A stretch of DNA of 64,000 nt from NCBI RefSeq assembly GCF_003350405.1, contig NZ_QQAW01000002.1:496001-560000 (forward strand). Reading direction: 5' to 3'. A program made the position numbers and the translations under genes. Within the stretch, counting starts at the first letter, position 1. Every line of letters starts with the position of its first letter. Below the pieces are notes generated by a model. That model saw only the letters and a list, made by a program, of their open reading frames with translations. It ran no database searches and was not told the origin of the DNA. The stretch comes from Gluconacetobacter liquefaciens (lineage in GTDB: Bacteria > Pseudomonadota > Alphaproteobacteria > Acetobacterales > Acetobacteraceae). This document shows positions 45,055-55,210 of the stretch, one piece after another.

Positions 45055-45389
45055 TCACGATCGAAACCCTGTGCGTTCAGGCGGGCAATGTCAGCGTGGT
45101 CGAGGTCCAGCATTGGATCGACAGCGCATGGCTGCGGCCGGAGGGTGAGCCGGGGGCGTATGTCTTTCACGACATCGACGTGGCCCGCGCGCGGCTGATC
45201 GCCGAACTGACCGGCGAACTGGGGATCGGGGAAGACGGGATGCCAGTGGTGCTCTCGCTGCTGGACCAGCTTTACGACGCGCGGCGCCAGATGCTGCATC
45301 TGCGCGCGGCGCTGGACAGCCCCCAGGCCGCCGACCTGCGCACGCGCCTACTCACGTTGCTGGACGTGCAGGAAAAGGCGCGGGGGTAG
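45051..45389 (+). CDS. cbpM: Chaperone modulator CbpM
   Basis: This is a 112-residue MerR-like (MerR_2/CbpM) protein with VSVVEVQHWIDSAWLRPEG and a helical C-terminus (LLDQLYDARRQMLHLRAAL). In E. coli, CbpM binds the J domain of CbpA and inhibits it. The overlapping start with cbpA supports that partnership. It is followed by a long inverted repeat. Confidence 0.88.
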   Translation: MITIETLCVQAGNVSVVEVQHWIDSAWLRPEGEPGAYVFHDIDVARARLIAELTGELGIGEDGMPVVLSLLDQLYDARRQMLHLRAALDSPQAADLRTRLLTLLDVQEKARG

Positions 45390-45427
45390 GTTCCCTTATC
45401 GAAGATTGAAGCTGACGGTGGCCGCGC

Positions 45428-45495
45428 AAAGCCTGCGTGGACAAGTGGGCTGGTGCGCGAGCACGCCGCCAGACCGCCTGTCCACGCAGGCTTTT
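45428..45495. terminator. Perfect 16-bp inverted repeat between cbpM and convergent gene
   Basis: AAAGCCTGCGTGGACA (45428-45443) pairs exactly with TGTCCACGCAGGCTTT (45479-45494), followed by T. It encloses an inner hairpin with stem GTGC-GCGA-GCAC. It works for both directions by position. The inner GTGGGCTGGTGCGCGAG resembles the end of the 3' repeat elements A and B. Confidence 0.6.
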
Positions 45496-45850
45496 AGTCG
45501 TTGCGGCTCAGGGGGAGGCTGACCGTCTGCCCCGGTTTGGTGCCCTTGATCGTCAGGGTAGCGCTGTTGGCCGAGACAAGTTGCAGCGTGACCTGCGGGT
45601 CGTGGCCCGGCGATTGCAAACCATCCTTGCCGTGAGGCGCCAGCGTGACCTGATGCGGGGCGTAATTGTGCAATTCGTCGGGCAGGGTGGCCTGCACCTG
45701 ATGATGGGCGTCGGGCGCGCCGACCACGACCGGAGAGAGACCCATGGCGGCCCATTCGCCGGTGAAGGGGCTGGCGGTGCCTGCCGCATGGGCCTGGGTG
45801 ACGGAGAAGGCCAGCAGCGCGGCGGCGGCAAGGGCATGAAGGCGGGGCAT
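45494..45850 (-). CDS. Small secreted protein in the efflux operon
   Basis: A 118-residue protein is predicted from ATG 45850 (GGAG 7 nt upstream). The signal peptide is residues 1-22 (LHALAAAALLAFSVTQAHA), and a single small beta-rich domain follows (SPFTGEWAAMGLSPVVVGAP, VTLAPHGKDGL, TLTIKGTKPGQTVSLPL). Not recognised. It sits 38 nt after the HlyD-like gene on the same strand, so a periplasmic role tied to that efflux system is possible. Confidence 0.65.
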   Translation of the reverse strand: MPRLHALAAAALLAFSVTQAHAAGTASPFTGEWAAMGLSPVVVGAPDAHHQVQATLPDELHNYAPHQVTLAPHGKDGLQSPGHDPQVTLQLVSANSATLTIKGTKPGQTVSLPLSRND

Positions 45851-45888
45851 GGCGTACTCTCCGGGTCTGTCTCGTTGTCGGGCGGACC

Positions 45889-46896
45889 TTACCGCTTCCG
45901 GTCCGTGTCCGACAGAGGCGCGCTGGCCTGGTTGTGCAGCACGGCGTTGGGTGGTTTGGGGCGGATCAGGAAACGGTTCACCCCGTCGAACAGGCTGGCC
46001 CATGACAGGTGGGGGCGCCGGCCGTCCGGCATGACCATCGCGACGCTGGCCGTCATGCCCGCCGAGAGCGTGAGGCCGGCGGGGATGGTGTCGATATGGA
46101 TGCGGACCGGAATACGTTGGGCCAGCCTGACCCATGTATAGACCGGATTGACCGAGGGCAGGCCCTGGGTGGAGCGTTCGGCGTTGGTGGAGGAAATGCC
46201 GCGCGTGATGCTTTCCACATGGCCCCACAGCGGTGTCGGCACGCCCATCAGGTCGATGCGCATCAGGGCACCACGATAGAGGCCGCGCAGCCGCGTTTCC
46301 TCGAAATAGCCGTCGACCCAGAAGGAATCGGCGTCGATGACCTGGATGTCGGCCACGCCGGCTGTTGCGAAATCGCCGACGCGCATCGTCAGGTTGGTGA
46401 CGTAGCCGTTGACGGTGCTGTGGATTTCGGTGCGTTCCAGGTTGATGCGTGCCTGCGACAGGGCGGCCAGGGCCTCGGCATACTGGGCCTTGGCCTGTTC
46501 CGCCACGGCTTCGAACTGCTGTTTTTCCTCGGCGGAGGCGGAGGCCGAGGAGAGTTGCTGGCGGCGCTGGTGCTGGGCCAGGCGCAGGGTCATGTCGGCC
46601 TGGCGTTCGTTGACGCGGGCCGTCGCCTGCGCCACCGCGATGCGGAAATCGAACGGGTCGATGGTGTACAGCACGTCGCCGCGATGGACGTACTGGTTGT
46701 CGGTGACCTTGATATCGATGATCTGGCCCGAGACGCGGGGTGCGATATTGGCCACCTGGACGCGCACCTGGCCGTTCCGGGTCCAGGGCGCCGCCGTGTA
46801 ATATTGCCAGAGCGCCAGCAGGATGACCGTGGCGAGGGCCAGGATGGCCAGTGTGGTGGTCATCCGCATGACCATGCGGGCACGTTCGAACACCAT
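45889..46896 (-). CDS. HlyD/AaeA-like membrane fusion protein
   Basis: This is a 335-residue periplasmic adaptor with one N-terminal helix (residues 11-32). Then come the barrel-sandwich segment NGQVRVQVANIAPRVSGQI, a coiled-coil hairpin (about 90-150) and NGYVTNLTMRVGDFATAG. Together with the DUF1656 protein and the FUSC protein upstream it forms an AaeXAB-type aromatic-acid or drug efflux unit. Expected substrates (aromatic carboxylic acids) are known for E. coli AaeAB only. Confidence 0.88.
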   Translation of the reverse strand: MVFERARMVMRMTTTLAILALATVILLALWQYYTAAPWTRNGQVRVQVANIAPRVSGQIIDIKVTDNQYVHRGDVLYTIDPFDFRIAVAQATARVNERQADMTLRLAQHQRRQQLSSASASAEEKQQFEAVAEQAKAQYAEALAALSQARINLERTEIHSTVNGYVTNLTMRVGDFATAGVADIQVIDADSFWVDGYFEETRLRGLYRGALMRIDLMGVPTPLWGHVESITRGISSTNAERSTQGLPSVNPVYTWVRLAQRIPVRIHIDTIPAGLTLSAGMTASVAMVMPDGRRPHLSWASLFDGVNRFLIRPKPPNAVLHNQASAPLSDTDRKR

Positions 46897-46905
46897 CAGA
46901 CCCTT

Positions 46906-47100
46906 TTAAAGAAGAAAGACATAGAGGCCGACCAGGCAGATCAGGATGCCGAATTCGGCCAGCGGCACGTTCCACAGCCGTTTCTGCACCATCCGGCTGG
47001 CCAGCAGCGGGCGCAGGGCCATCAGGGTGAGGACCGCCAGCCCGGCATCGACCAGGAAGGAGGCGATTTCGACCCCGGCGATGGTGATGGTCGGGGTCAT
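46906..47100 (-). CDS. DUF1656 small membrane protein, AaeX-like
   Basis: This is a 64-residue protein with two transmembrane helices (about residues 9-29 and 46-63); it starts MTPTITIAGVEIASFLVD and ends LICLVGLYVFLL. DUF1656 proteins sit between HlyD- and FUSC-type genes in AaeXAB operons, as here. The start overlaps the FUSC stop by 4 nt. Confidence 0.88.
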   Translation of the reverse strand: MTPTITIAGVEIASFLVDAGLAVLTLMALRPLLASRMVQKRLWNVPLAEFGILICLVGLYVFLL

Positions 47101-49175
47101 CGCGCGGCCTCCGGCACGGGCAGGATACCGTAATGGCGCAAGGCGCTTGCGTTGCGGTCCAGCAGGCGGGCGGCGCCGAACAGGCCGGAGACCGCGCCGA
47201 TCAGCGTCTCGCGGTCGGAAGGGGGCAGGCTGTCGACCGCCGCCAGCAGGTGGGTGGCGTGGCGCATGATCGGCGCCCCGGCTTCGGACAGGTTGAGGGT
47301 GCGCAGCATGTCCTGCGTGCGGGCGACCGGTTCGGCCACCGCCGGGATGGTGGCGGCGCGCATCAGGTGGCGGCGGGCGCGTGCCAGCGCGCCGTTGAGG
47401 TCGCCCAGGGACACGATGCGGTCGAACACGCGCAGGGTGATGGGCTTCTGCGGCAGGTGGCCGGTCCAGGTACGGGCCTGGAGCAGGCGGTCATATTGCC
47501 GGCTGATCAGCAGGGGGCTGGCGATGTCGCCCTGTCCGGTGAATTGTCGCCGCAGGGTCATGGAGACCGCCATGACGATGCGGAACCGCCGGCGGCGGGC
47601 CGAGGGTGGCGCCAGCGTCAGCGCGAAATACAGGATGATCGAGGAGAGCATATAATAGAGATTGCGGTCGACGAACTGGGTCGGATCGTAATTATGGACA
47701 TTGTCCAGGCCCAGCACGATGAAGAAGAAGACCCCGAAATTCAGCCCTATCGGCATCAGGCGTGGATGGATCAGCAGCAGGCAACTCGCGAAGATGATCG
47801 GGGCCAGCATCAGCGAGAAGAAGACCATGCCCGAGCCGTAAGGCAGGATGCGGGTATCGAGGATCATCGCGCAGACCGTGGACAGCGGCACGCCGATCAG
47901 GGCGCCCATGCCGAAGGCACGGGTATCGAAGGTCGTGATCGACAGGGTGAGGATGGTGGCGACCTGCAACAGGGTGGTCGTCGTGCCCGGCAGGCCACTG
48001 AGGATGCAGATAAAGGCGGCGGCGGTGAAGCCCAGCATGACCCGCGTGCCGTTCAGCAGGGCCAGAACCGGGTCCTGCTGGCGGCCGATCTGGACTTTCT
48101 GCGCGATGCGGGGGGCGGTGCCGCCTTCCTCCAGCGTGCGGATGCCGTCGCGGACCCAGCGCCCGTAGGAGAGCAGGGCCATCGTGCGTTCGATCAGGTA
48201 GGCCTCGGCCGGGGTGAGGGGGGGCTCGTCGGGTTCGCGGTGCAGCAGGTCGTTCAGCGCCTGGCTGGCTTCGTCTTCATTGGCGAAGGGGGTGCCGTCG
48301 TCGAAACGCTGGCGCACGCGGGCCAGGAGGGCGGGCCGGACCTCCTCGTCCATGCGCAGGATGCCGCTGATGGCGCGGCTGCATGAGATCATGTCCAGCA
48401 TCGCGACCATTGCCGAGCGGGCGCCCGTCATGCGTAGGGCGCTGTCGGCCAGTTCGGTGCGGGCGAACGAGACCTGGCTGGTCAGCGCCATGATGCGCCC
48501 CGCCAGGGATACCCAGGTGACGTCGTCGGGTGCCGCGAGGCCGTTGACGGCGTCGCGTCCGATCTGCTGCACCTGGGTCGCGCCGTGGCGCAGGCCGGCG
48601 GCCAGCCGGTGCCAGGCGGAGGGCGAGCCCGTCACGTCATTGACGATGGCGACCGAGACGATGCCGATCATGATGGCGGATACGCGGAAGATCGCGACGT
48701 CGAAGACGTTCTGCGGGTGGTCGATGCAGCCGATGCCGATGATGGCGACCGTGTAGCCCGCCAGCAGCGCGCCATAGGCCCGGAAATCGCGTGCCAGCGT
48801 GCCCAGCACCACGCAGAGCCCCAGCCACAGCCCGACACCGCCCAGGAACATCAGCCGGTCCTGCCCGAAGGTGGCGATCAGGCCGATGGCGACCGCCGCG
48901 CCGGCCAGGGTGCCGGCCATGCGGTACAGGGCCTTGGACAGGATCTGCCCGCGCAGGGGCTGGCTGAGGATCATGACCGTGACGCCCGCGCTGGCCGGCG
49001 AATCGATCTGCAGCCAGAAGGCCGCGCCCAGCGCCAGCATGACGGCGGCCCAACTGCGCAGGCAGAAGGCGACGCTGCCAGGCGGCAGCCAGGACGGGCG
49101 TACCGCCGGTAGCCAGAGCCAGCGCGTGAGCGCCGCCGCCCTGGCCGTTCCGCCGCCCTGTTCCATCGCCTTCAT
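47097..49175 (-). CDS. FUSC-family inner-membrane transporter, AaeB-like
   Basis: A 692-residue protein is predicted from ATG 49175 (GGAG 5 nt upstream; an in-frame upstream start at 49247 lacks a site). Two membrane halves of about six helices each flank a cytoplasmic domain, the FUSC layout: first half residues 40-190 (VMLALGAAFWLQIDSPASAG, then VTVMILSQP), second half about 370-530 (LQVATILTLSITTFDTRAFG). It is the pump of the AaeXAB-like efflux operon and its first gene. Confidence 0.88.
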   Translation of the reverse strand: MKAMEQGGGTARAAALTRWLWLPAVRPSWLPPGSVAFCLRSWAAVMLALGAAFWLQIDSPASAGVTVMILSQPLRGQILSKALYRMAGTLAGAAVAIGLIATFGQDRLMFLGGVGLWLGLCVVLGTLARDFRAYGALLAGYTVAIIGIGCIDHPQNVFDVAIFRVSAIMIGIVSVAIVNDVTGSPSAWHRLAAGLRHGATQVQQIGRDAVNGLAAPDDVTWVSLAGRIMALTSQVSFARTELADSALRMTGARSAMVAMLDMISCSRAISGILRMDEEVRPALLARVRQRFDDGTPFANEDEASQALNDLLHREPDEPPLTPAEAYLIERTMALLSYGRWVRDGIRTLEEGGTAPRIAQKVQIGRQQDPVLALLNGTRVMLGFTAAAFICILSGLPGTTTTLLQVATILTLSITTFDTRAFGMGALIGVPLSTVCAMILDTRILPYGSGMVFFSLMLAPIIFASCLLLIHPRLMPIGLNFGVFFFIVLGLDNVHNYDPTQFVDRNLYYMLSSIILYFALTLAPPSARRRRFRIVMAVSMTLRRQFTGQGDIASPLLISRQYDRLLQARTWTGHLPQKPITLRVFDRIVSLGDLNGALARARRHLMRAATIPAVAEPVARTQDMLRTLNLSEAGAPIMRHATHLLAAVDSLPPSDRETLIGAVSGLFGAARLLDRNASALRHYGILPVPEAAR

Positions 49176-49437
49176 GGTTCTCCATCTGCTCGTAAGCCGC
49201 GGACTATGGCGGCTGTGGGCGAGCCGTATATGTCCGGCTTGCGACAAACCGTATCAGATGCCGGAGGTTCCGGGGATCGGAAAAGAATGGATTGGAAAAT
49301 GAGAGATTGGATAAAGAAAGATCTCTTGTTGCCTGTATGGGGTGGGTTTTGTTCCGGAATGATGATGGCTGGTATGCAGAGGGGGCATGTCCTGTCGTCC
49401 CTCTGGCCGTTGTCGCCGGATCGGGCGATAAGAGGAC

Positions 49438-52400
49438 ATGCGCCTGCTTCATACGTCTGACTGGCAGATCGGTAAGGTCTTCCGCTTCGCTGACGACGAT
49501 ATCCTGCCCGTCCTGCAACAGGAACGGCTGGAAGCGATCGGCCGGATCGGCCGTCTGGCCCGTGCACAGGGGGCTGAATGCGTGGTGGTGGCGGGGGATA
49601 TCTACGACCATCTGCGCCCGTCCGAACGCACGTTGCGCCAGCCGGTCGAGCGGATGCGCCAGTTTCCTGACCTGCGCTGGCATCTGATCCCCGGTAATCA
49701 TGATTTCAACGAGCGGGATGGGCTGTGGGACCGGCTGGTGCGGACCGGGTTGCCGGATCATATCGTACCGCATCTGGCCCATGCGCCGGTGCCGCTGGAT
49801 GCCGGGGCCACGGCGTGGCTGTTGCCCGCCGGGCTGGGGCATCGGCATGTGATCGGCGACCCGACCGCGTGGATGGAGGGGGCGACGACGCCGGAGGGGG
49901 CGATTCGCATCGGGTTGGCGCATGGGTCGGTGCGCAGTTTCGGTGAGGATGCGCCGGGGCATAATCTGCTCGCCATCGATCGGGCGCGGCAGGCGGGGCT
50001 TTCCTACCTGGCGCTGGGCGACTGGCATGGCGCCGTGAAGATCGATGCCCGGACCTGGTATTCGGGCACGCCGGAGATCGACGGGTTCGATGTCGGCGGG
50101 GCGGGGGGCGGCCAGGCGCTGCTGGTGACGCTGGACGGGCCGCGGGCCGAGCCGGTGGTGGAGCCCCATGCCGTGGGGCGTTTTCGCTGGGAGCGCGCGC
50201 AGGCGGTGCTGACCTGTGCCGATGACATCGCGGCGCTGGAGGGCCGGCTGCGCGCGCTTGATCCCGACGACCCCAGCCGGGTGCTGGTGTGGCTGGCGGT
50301 CAGCGGGGCGTTGGGGCTGCCGGACCTGGAGGGCTGGCAGGCGCGGATCGTGGACGGGCTGGGGTCGGCATTGCGGCTGCTGCGGATCGATGGCGTGCCG
50401 GGGCTGGCGGCGTCATCGGACGATCTGGAGGCGTTCGGGCCGGGGGGGGCGGTGCGGGCCGCCGCCGAGACTCTGGCGCGGCAGGCTGGCGAGGGGGACG
50501 ATGCGGCGCGGGCGATCGCGGCCGCGGCGTTGCGGGCGGTGTTTCTCCTTGCTCATGGGTCCAAGGCGGGGCCGGTCGCTGCCCTGCAACCTTATGGGGG
50601 GCGGGGGGCGCCGCGTATCGCCGTGGATTTCACGCTCGACGGGTGCGACTGGCGGTTGGAAAAGCGCTTCATGCAGCGTGCTTTCGTTCGGTTGGAGGGC
50701 GGGAGCGAACGGCTGGATGGTGACGCGGCGGAGGCGCGGCTGCACGATCTGCTGGGCGTGGAAGCGGGCCGGCGCGGCACCGAGGCGATGGGCCTGTTGA
50801 ATGCGCTGTGGGTGACGCAGGGACACAGTCTGGTGCAGCCGGATTTTTCGGACCCGGCGCGGACGACCATCCGCTCGTGCCTGGAAGCGGATCTGGACGC
50901 CATGACGGGGGGGGATGCCGCCGGGCGGGTATTGTCGCGGGTGGACGCCGACCTGGCTGTGCTGGTCGATAAACGTGACAATCCGCGTGGCCGCTTTCGT
51001 GCGGCGAAGGAAGGCGGGCAGGAGGCCGCGGCCGAACTGGCGCGGCTGGAAAGTCGTCGGCAGGCGCTGGAGGATGATTTGAGCGCCATGGCGGATTTGC
51101 GCCGCCGCCTGGCGCACGAAGATGACGCCGACCGTCGTGAGAAGGAACGTGCCGATCTGGCCGAGGCCGGCCGGGTGCGCGATCGGTTGCGGGACTATGA
51201 TGCCCGGTATCGGACCGCGCGTGCCGTGCGCGACCACGCCGCGGCGCAACTGGTGGCCGTGCGACAGGATCTGGCTGTTCGCGCAGCCTGGGAGAGCGAT
51301 CTGGCGATCGGCGTGGCACGGATAGCGGAACTGGACGCGGCGTTGGCTGCCGCGCAGGCGGTGCAGGATGCGGCGGCAGCGGCGCATGCCGGGCGGCTGG
51401 AGGCGGTGCAGGTGGCTGATGCCGCACGTCGCGCCGCACGCGAGGCGCTGGATCGGGCCGCCGGCAGGGTGGAACGGGCGCGGCTGGCGCATGAGCGGCG
51501 CGAAGCGGCGGCGGCGCTGGATCGGCTGGAGCAGGCGGCGCAGGCGGTGACGCGGGCGCGCGCGGAACTGGATGCCTGCACGATCGACGATGCGCGGATG
51601 GGGACGATCCGCAAGGCGGAGCGGGCGCTGGATGCGGCGCGTGCCGCCGGCCGGGCGCAGGCGACGACGCTGGACGTGGCATTGGCCGATGGTGCGCGCG
51701 GGCGCCTGATGCTGGATGGGCAGGCGTTGGAAGACGGCCGCATTGTGGTGACGGATAATGCGGTGCTGCGGATTGAGGGCATCGGTACCATCACCATCGC
51801 ACCGGCCAGCCATGGGCGCGATGCGTTGCGCGCGGAATTGGTGAGGGCGGGAGAGGGGCTGCGTCGGGCGCTGGAGGCGGCTGGTTGCGTTGATCTTGCC
51901 GGTGCCGAGGCGGCGCTGGCCATACGGCGGCAGACCGAACTGGTCTTTCAGGCGGCGCAGACGGTGTTGGGCGGCTTGTTGGCCGCTGCCGGCCAGGTGC
52001 CGGCGACGGCGACGGAGGCCGCCCGGCAGCGGCTGGCGGACCTGGATGTGCGGATTGCCCGGATCGGTGAGGCCGAGGCGGACGGCGCGGCGGGCGACCC
52101 GCTGGAACTGCTGGATGCGGCGCGCGAGGCGATGCAGGTGGCCGAGGATGCGTATGCCGCCGCGCAGCGGGCGCTGCTGGCCCCTGACGGGACGATGCGT
52201 CGGGCAGCGGAGGATCTGGCGCGCCTGCGGGCGGAAGCGCAGGTGGCGCGTGATGGCGTGGCCCAGTTGGCGCGGGACCTGGAGGCGGCGCGGGCGGTGG
52301 AGGCGGATGACGCGCTGTCGGCCCGGCTGGCGGCCGGCCAGGACGCTGCCGGGGTGGCGGAGCAGGCGTTGCTGCGCATCGAGGAGACGCGGCCCGACGG

Positions 52401-53076
52401 GACCGAGGCTTTGGCCGATGCTACGATCCTGCGATTGGAGCGCACGATTCAGGATGGGCATGCCCGTCTGGCGGCGCTGCGGCAGGAGATGGCGGCACGC
52501 GAGGCCCGTATCCGCGCGGCTGAGGGGGATGGGCTGGACGAGCGGATTGCGGCGCAGGAGCGCCTGCGCGCGGCCCATGCCGCCGAGGATGCGGCCTGCG
52601 AACGCGAAGTAGCGATTCTGAAGTGCCTGCGCGATGCGGTGGCGGCGGCGGAGCGGGCGGCGACCGAACGCTATCTGGCGCCGCTGGCCCGCGCGATGCA
52701 GCCGGCGTTGAGCGCGCTGTTTCCGCGCGCCGTGGCCACGGTGGAACCGGATTTCAGCATCTCGGCGCTGTCGCGACGGATCGACGAGCCGTTCGGGACT
52801 CTGTCGGACGGGACACGGGAGCAGATCGCGGTACTGGCGCGGCTGGGACTGGCCGACCTGATGCGGGCGCGGGGACGGCCGGCGATGCTGGTGCTGGATG
52901 ATGCCCTGACCTATGCCGATTCGGGGCGGCTGGACCGGATGTTCGACATTCTGACCGAAGCATCCGGACGGATGCAGATTCTGATCCTGACCTGTCGGAC
53001 GGAACTGTTCACGGGGCTGGGGGCGAGGCGGTTGGCGGTGGAGCCGGTGGGTGGCGACGCAGCGGAAGGCCATTGA
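49438..53076 (+). CDS. Fusion of SbcD-like nuclease and SbcC-like ATPase lacking Walker A
   Basis: This is a 1212-residue protein. Residues 1 to about 350 are an Mre11/SbcD-type phosphoesterase of the DNA-repair exonuclease subfamily: [44 protein letters not shown]. From about 362 the sequence matches an SbcC/YhaN-like ATPase just downstream of where Walker A should be ([39 protein letters not shown]). Long coiled coils follow, with a beta insert, then signature [20 protein letters not shown] and Walker [12 protein letters not shown]. The P-loop and the ATPase N-terminal strand are missing. Normally the two are separate neighbouring genes, so this looks like an in-frame deletion fusion. Confidence 0.8.
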   Translation: MRLLHTSDWQIGKVFRFADDDILPVLQQERLEAIGRIGRLARAQGAECVVVAGDIYDHLRPSERTLRQPVERMRQFPDLRWHLIPGNHDFNERDGLWDRLVRTGLPDHIVPHLAHAPVPLDAGATAWLLPAGLGHRHVIGDPTAWMEGATTPEGAIRIGLAHGSVRSFGEDAPGHNLLAIDRARQAGLSYLALGDWHGAVKIDARTWYSGTPEIDGFDVGGAGGGQALLVTLDGPRAEPVVEPHAVGRFRWERAQAVLTCADDIAALEGRLRALDPDDPSRVLVWLAVSGALGLPDLEGWQARIVDGLGSALRLLRIDGVPGLAASSDDLEAFGPGGAVRAAAETLARQAGEGDDAARAIAAAALRAVFLLAHGSKAGPVAALQPYGGRGAPRIAVDFTLDGCDWRLEKRFMQRAFVRLEGGSERLDGDAAEARLHDLLGVEAGRRGTEAMGLLNALWVTQGHSLVQPDFSDPARTTIRSCLEADLDAMTGGDAAGRVLSRVDADLAVLVDKRDNPRGRFRAAKEGGQEAAAELARLESRRQALEDDLSAMADLRRRLAHEDDADRREKERADLAEAGRVRDRLRDYDARYRTARAVRDHAAAQLVAVRQDLAVRAAWESDLAIGVARIAELDAALAAAQAVQDAAAAAHAGRLEAVQVADAARRAAREALDRAAGRVERARLAHERREAAAALDRLEQAAQAVTRARAELDACTIDDARMGTIRKAERALDAARAAGRAQATTLDVALADGARGRLMLDGQALEDGRIVVTDNAVLRIEGIGTITIAPASHGRDALRAELVRAGEGLRRALEAAGCVDLAGAEAALAIRRQTELVFQAAQTVLGGLLAAAGQVPATATEAARQRLADLDVRIARIGEAEADGAAGDPLELLDAAREAMQVAEDAYAAAQRALLAPDGTMRRAAEDLARLRAEAQVARDGVAQLARDLEAARAVEADDALSARLAAGQDAAGVAEQALLRIEETRPDGTEALADATILRLERTIQDGHARLAALRQEMAAREARIRAAEGDGLDERIAAQERLRAAHAAEDAACEREVAILKCLRDAVAAAERAATERYLAPLARAMQPALSALFPRAVATVEPDFSISALSRRIDEPFGTLSDGTREQIAVLARLGLADLMRARGRPAMLVLDDALTYADSGRLDRMFDILTEASGRMQILILTCRTELFTGLGARRLAVEPVGGDAAEGH

Positions 53077-53108
53077 CGCCGTTTCCGGCGATGGGGAAAC
53101 ATGGTGGC

Positions 53109-53657
53109 ATGTCAAAGCTGGATCTTACCCGCCCCTTCCTGCCTGTTCGTATCGCGGTGATGACCGTATCGGACACGCGCACCCTCGAAACCGACACGTC
53201 CGGTGGCCTGCTGGCCGAGCGGATCGTAGCCGCCGGCCATGAACTGGCGGCGCGCAGTATCGAGCCGGATGATGTGGACCATATCACCGGTTGCCTGAAG
53301 GAATGGATCGCCGATCCCGATATCGATGTGATCATCTCGACCGGCGGCACCGGCGTGACTGGCCGTGACGTGACGCCGGAGGCCTATGAGCAGGTGCTGG
53401 AGAAGCGCATCGAGGGGTTCGGCGAACTGTTCCGCATGCTGTCGTACCAGAAGATCGGGACCTCCACGATCCAGTCGCGCGCGCTCGCCGGGGTGGCGCG
53501 GGGCACTTATCTGTTCGCGCTGCCGGGGTCGAGCGGGGCCGTGAAGGACGGGTGGGACGATATCCTGATCTGGCAGCTCGACAGCCGGCATCGGCCCTGC
53601 AATTTCGTGGAACTGATGCCGCGTCTGCGCGAGCACCTGCCGGCGTCGCACGACTGA
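53109..53657 (+). CDS. moaB: Molybdenum cofactor biosynthesis protein MoaB
   Basis: This is a 182-residue MoaB/MogA-fold protein: [58 protein letters not shown] and the C-terminal [19 protein letters not shown]. It binds molybdopterin and may adenylate it. ATG 53109 ([10 protein letters not shown]) is taken rather than the upstream ATG 53073, which would overlap the previous gene. Confidence 0.9.
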   Translation: MSKLDLTRPFLPVRIAVMTVSDTRTLETDTSGGLLAERIVAAGHELAARSIEPDDVDHITGCLKEWIADPDIDVIISTGGTGVTGRDVTPEAYEQVLEKRIEGFGELFRMLSYQKIGTSTIQSRALAGVARGTYLFALPGSSGAVKDGWDDILIWQLDSRHRPCNFVELMPRLREHLPASHD

Positions 53658-53691
53658 ACGACGCCACGACAGAAGAGAGGGAACAGCGACC

Positions 53692-54267
53692 ATGAGCGCG
53701 AAGAAACTGCTGCTGCTGGCCGGCGATTATGTCGAAGATTACGAGATCATGGTGCCGTATCAGGCGCTGTCGATGCTGGGATTTACGGTCGATGCCGTCT
53801 GTCCGGGCAAGAAGGCGGGCGAGCATGTGCTGACGGCGATCCATGATTTCGAAGGGGCGCAAACCTATAGCGAGAAGCCGGGCCATCGTTTTGCGCTGAC
53901 GGCGGATTTCGAGGGGGTCGATGCGGCGGATTATGCCGGGCTGGTGATTCCGGGGGGCCGGGCACCGGAATATCTGCGGCTTGATCAGCGGGTGATCGAT
54001 CTGGTCCGGGCTTTTGCCGGTCGGCCGGTCGCCGCCGTGTGCCATGGGGCACAGGTGCTGGCGGCTGCCCGCGTGATCGAGGGGCGCACCGTGTCAGCTT
54101 ATCCGGCCTGTCGGCCGGAGGTGGAACTGGCAGGCGGGATCTATGCCGATATCGCGGTTGACGATGCGGTGACCGATGGGTGGCTGGTGACGGCGCCGGC
54201 GTGGCCCGCGCATCCGCGCTGGCTGGCGCAGTTCATCGCCGTGCTGGGCGTACAGGTGGCGATCTGA
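53692..54267 (+). CDS. DJ-1/PfpI family protein
   Basis: This 191-residue protein has a glutamine-amidotransferase-like fold: [36 protein letters not shown] and the nucleophile elbow with Cys in [13 protein letters not shown] (about residue 114). Family activities include deglycase, chaperone or protease-like functions; the exact one cannot be told. GAGAGGG lies about 9 nt upstream. It follows moaB by 34 nt and could be co-transcribed. Confidence 0.87.
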   Translation: MSAKKLLLLAGDYVEDYEIMVPYQALSMLGFTVDAVCPGKKAGEHVLTAIHDFEGAQTYSEKPGHRFALTADFEGVDAADYAGLVIPGGRAPEYLRLDQRVIDLVRAFAGRPVAAVCHGAQVLAAARVIEGRTVSAYPACRPEVELAGGIYADIAVDDAVTDGWLVTAPAWPAHPRWLAQFIAVLGVQVAI

Positions 54268-54382
54268 TCGGTTCGGGACCGCCCATGTCGTGCCCCGGCA
54301 TTGGCATGGGCGGATAGCTGTGCATCATGGACGGGCAAGGGCGGCGTTTCGGTCGCCCGGTCATGCTTGGGAGAATTCCGTC

Positions 54383-54994
54383 TTGCGCACCCGTCATCTT
54401 CTGGCCCGCTCGGCGCTGGCCGTTGCGATCGCTACCGGCTTTGCCTCCGCCTCGTTCTCCGGCCCGCAGGCCCTTGCCGCCTCGCCGCCGGCGGCCAATG
54501 CGCCGCTGAAGCTGAAATCGCTGGTCATTACTGGGAACAAGCAGGTCTCGACCGACGAGATCCTGGCGGCGCTGCCGTTCCATCAGGGTGATACCGTGAC
54601 CCGCGACCAGATCTCCGCCGGCGCGCAGGACGTGATGGGCGTGTATCAGAAGAAGAATGTGGGTCTGAAATTCGGCCAGAAGATGAAGTTTGCCGGGGCC
54701 GCCGTCTATGTCGAGTGGACGATCGAAGAGCAGGCGCCGGAGGTGGTGCAGACCGCGCTGGTGGTCGACCAGATCGTCTTCGAGGGCAACAAGAAGCTGT
54801 CTGCCGCCGACCTGACCAATGCGACGAAGCTGCGCCCCGGATCGACGATCGATCAGGCGGCGATGGCGGCCGACCAGGCGGCGGTGCAGAAGGCTTATCA
54901 GGCGCATGGTGTCGGTGCGGCGATCCAGGTGGTGCCGTCGCAGACCGCCGGGAGCAATCATGTCGTGCTGACCTATCAGATCAGCGAGAAATAA
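54383..54994 (+). CDS. Orphan exported protein with two POTRA-like domains
   Basis: A 203-residue protein is predicted from TTG 54383, preferred because GGGAGA sits 8 nt upstream and a signal peptide then starts at once (LRTRHLLARSALAVAIATGF, cleavage near ALA-ASP about residue 36). Two POTRA-like units follow: LKSLVITGNKQVSTDEILAA with ISAGAQDVMGVYQKKNV, and VDQIVFEGNKKLSAADLTNA with AADQAAVQKAYQAHGV. POTRA modules normally precede an outer-membrane barrel (BamA, TamA, TpsB), which is absent here. It may be a periplasmic scaffold. Confidence 0.75.
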   Translation: MRTRHLLARSALAVAIATGFASASFSGPQALAASPPAANAPLKLKSLVITGNKQVSTDEILAALPFHQGDTVTRDQISAGAQDVMGVYQKKNVGLKFGQKMKFAGAAVYVEWTIEEQAPEVVQTALVVDQIVFEGNKKLSAADLTNATKLRPGSTIDQAAMAADQAAVQKAYQAHGVGAAIQVVPSQTAGSNHVVLTYQISEK

Positions 54995-55003
54995 TAAGCC
55001 TGT

Positions 55004-55041
55004 GGGCGGGGGACGGCTGTTGGCCGTGCCTCGCCCTCTTT
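55004..55041 (+). terminator. Hairpin after the POTRA gene
   Basis: GGGCG (55004-55008) pairs with CGCCC (55032-55036) and ACGGC (55013-55017) with GCCGT (55023-55027), ending in TCTTT. It probably terminates the moaB-to-POTRA transcripts. Confidence 0.45.
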
Positions 55042-55210
55042 GAACCGTGGCCGCTGTGGCAGCCGCGTTGATCGGGACCATTCAGACGGCGGGGGCGCTG
55101 GAAGACCCGTCATATGAATCCTTTATGACATTGGCTGTCTGCCGCTTCGTTTCGTGCGCGGGAATGCGAAACTGTCGGGATCGTTCATCGTGGCCCGGAG
55201 CATTTCTGCC

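Noticed and set aside
50413-53115. 900-codon minus-strand open frame opposite the nuclease-ATPase gene
   Set aside because: Low-complexity Arg/His/Gln composition and no family features; the plus-strand frame carries clear nuclease and ATPase motifs.
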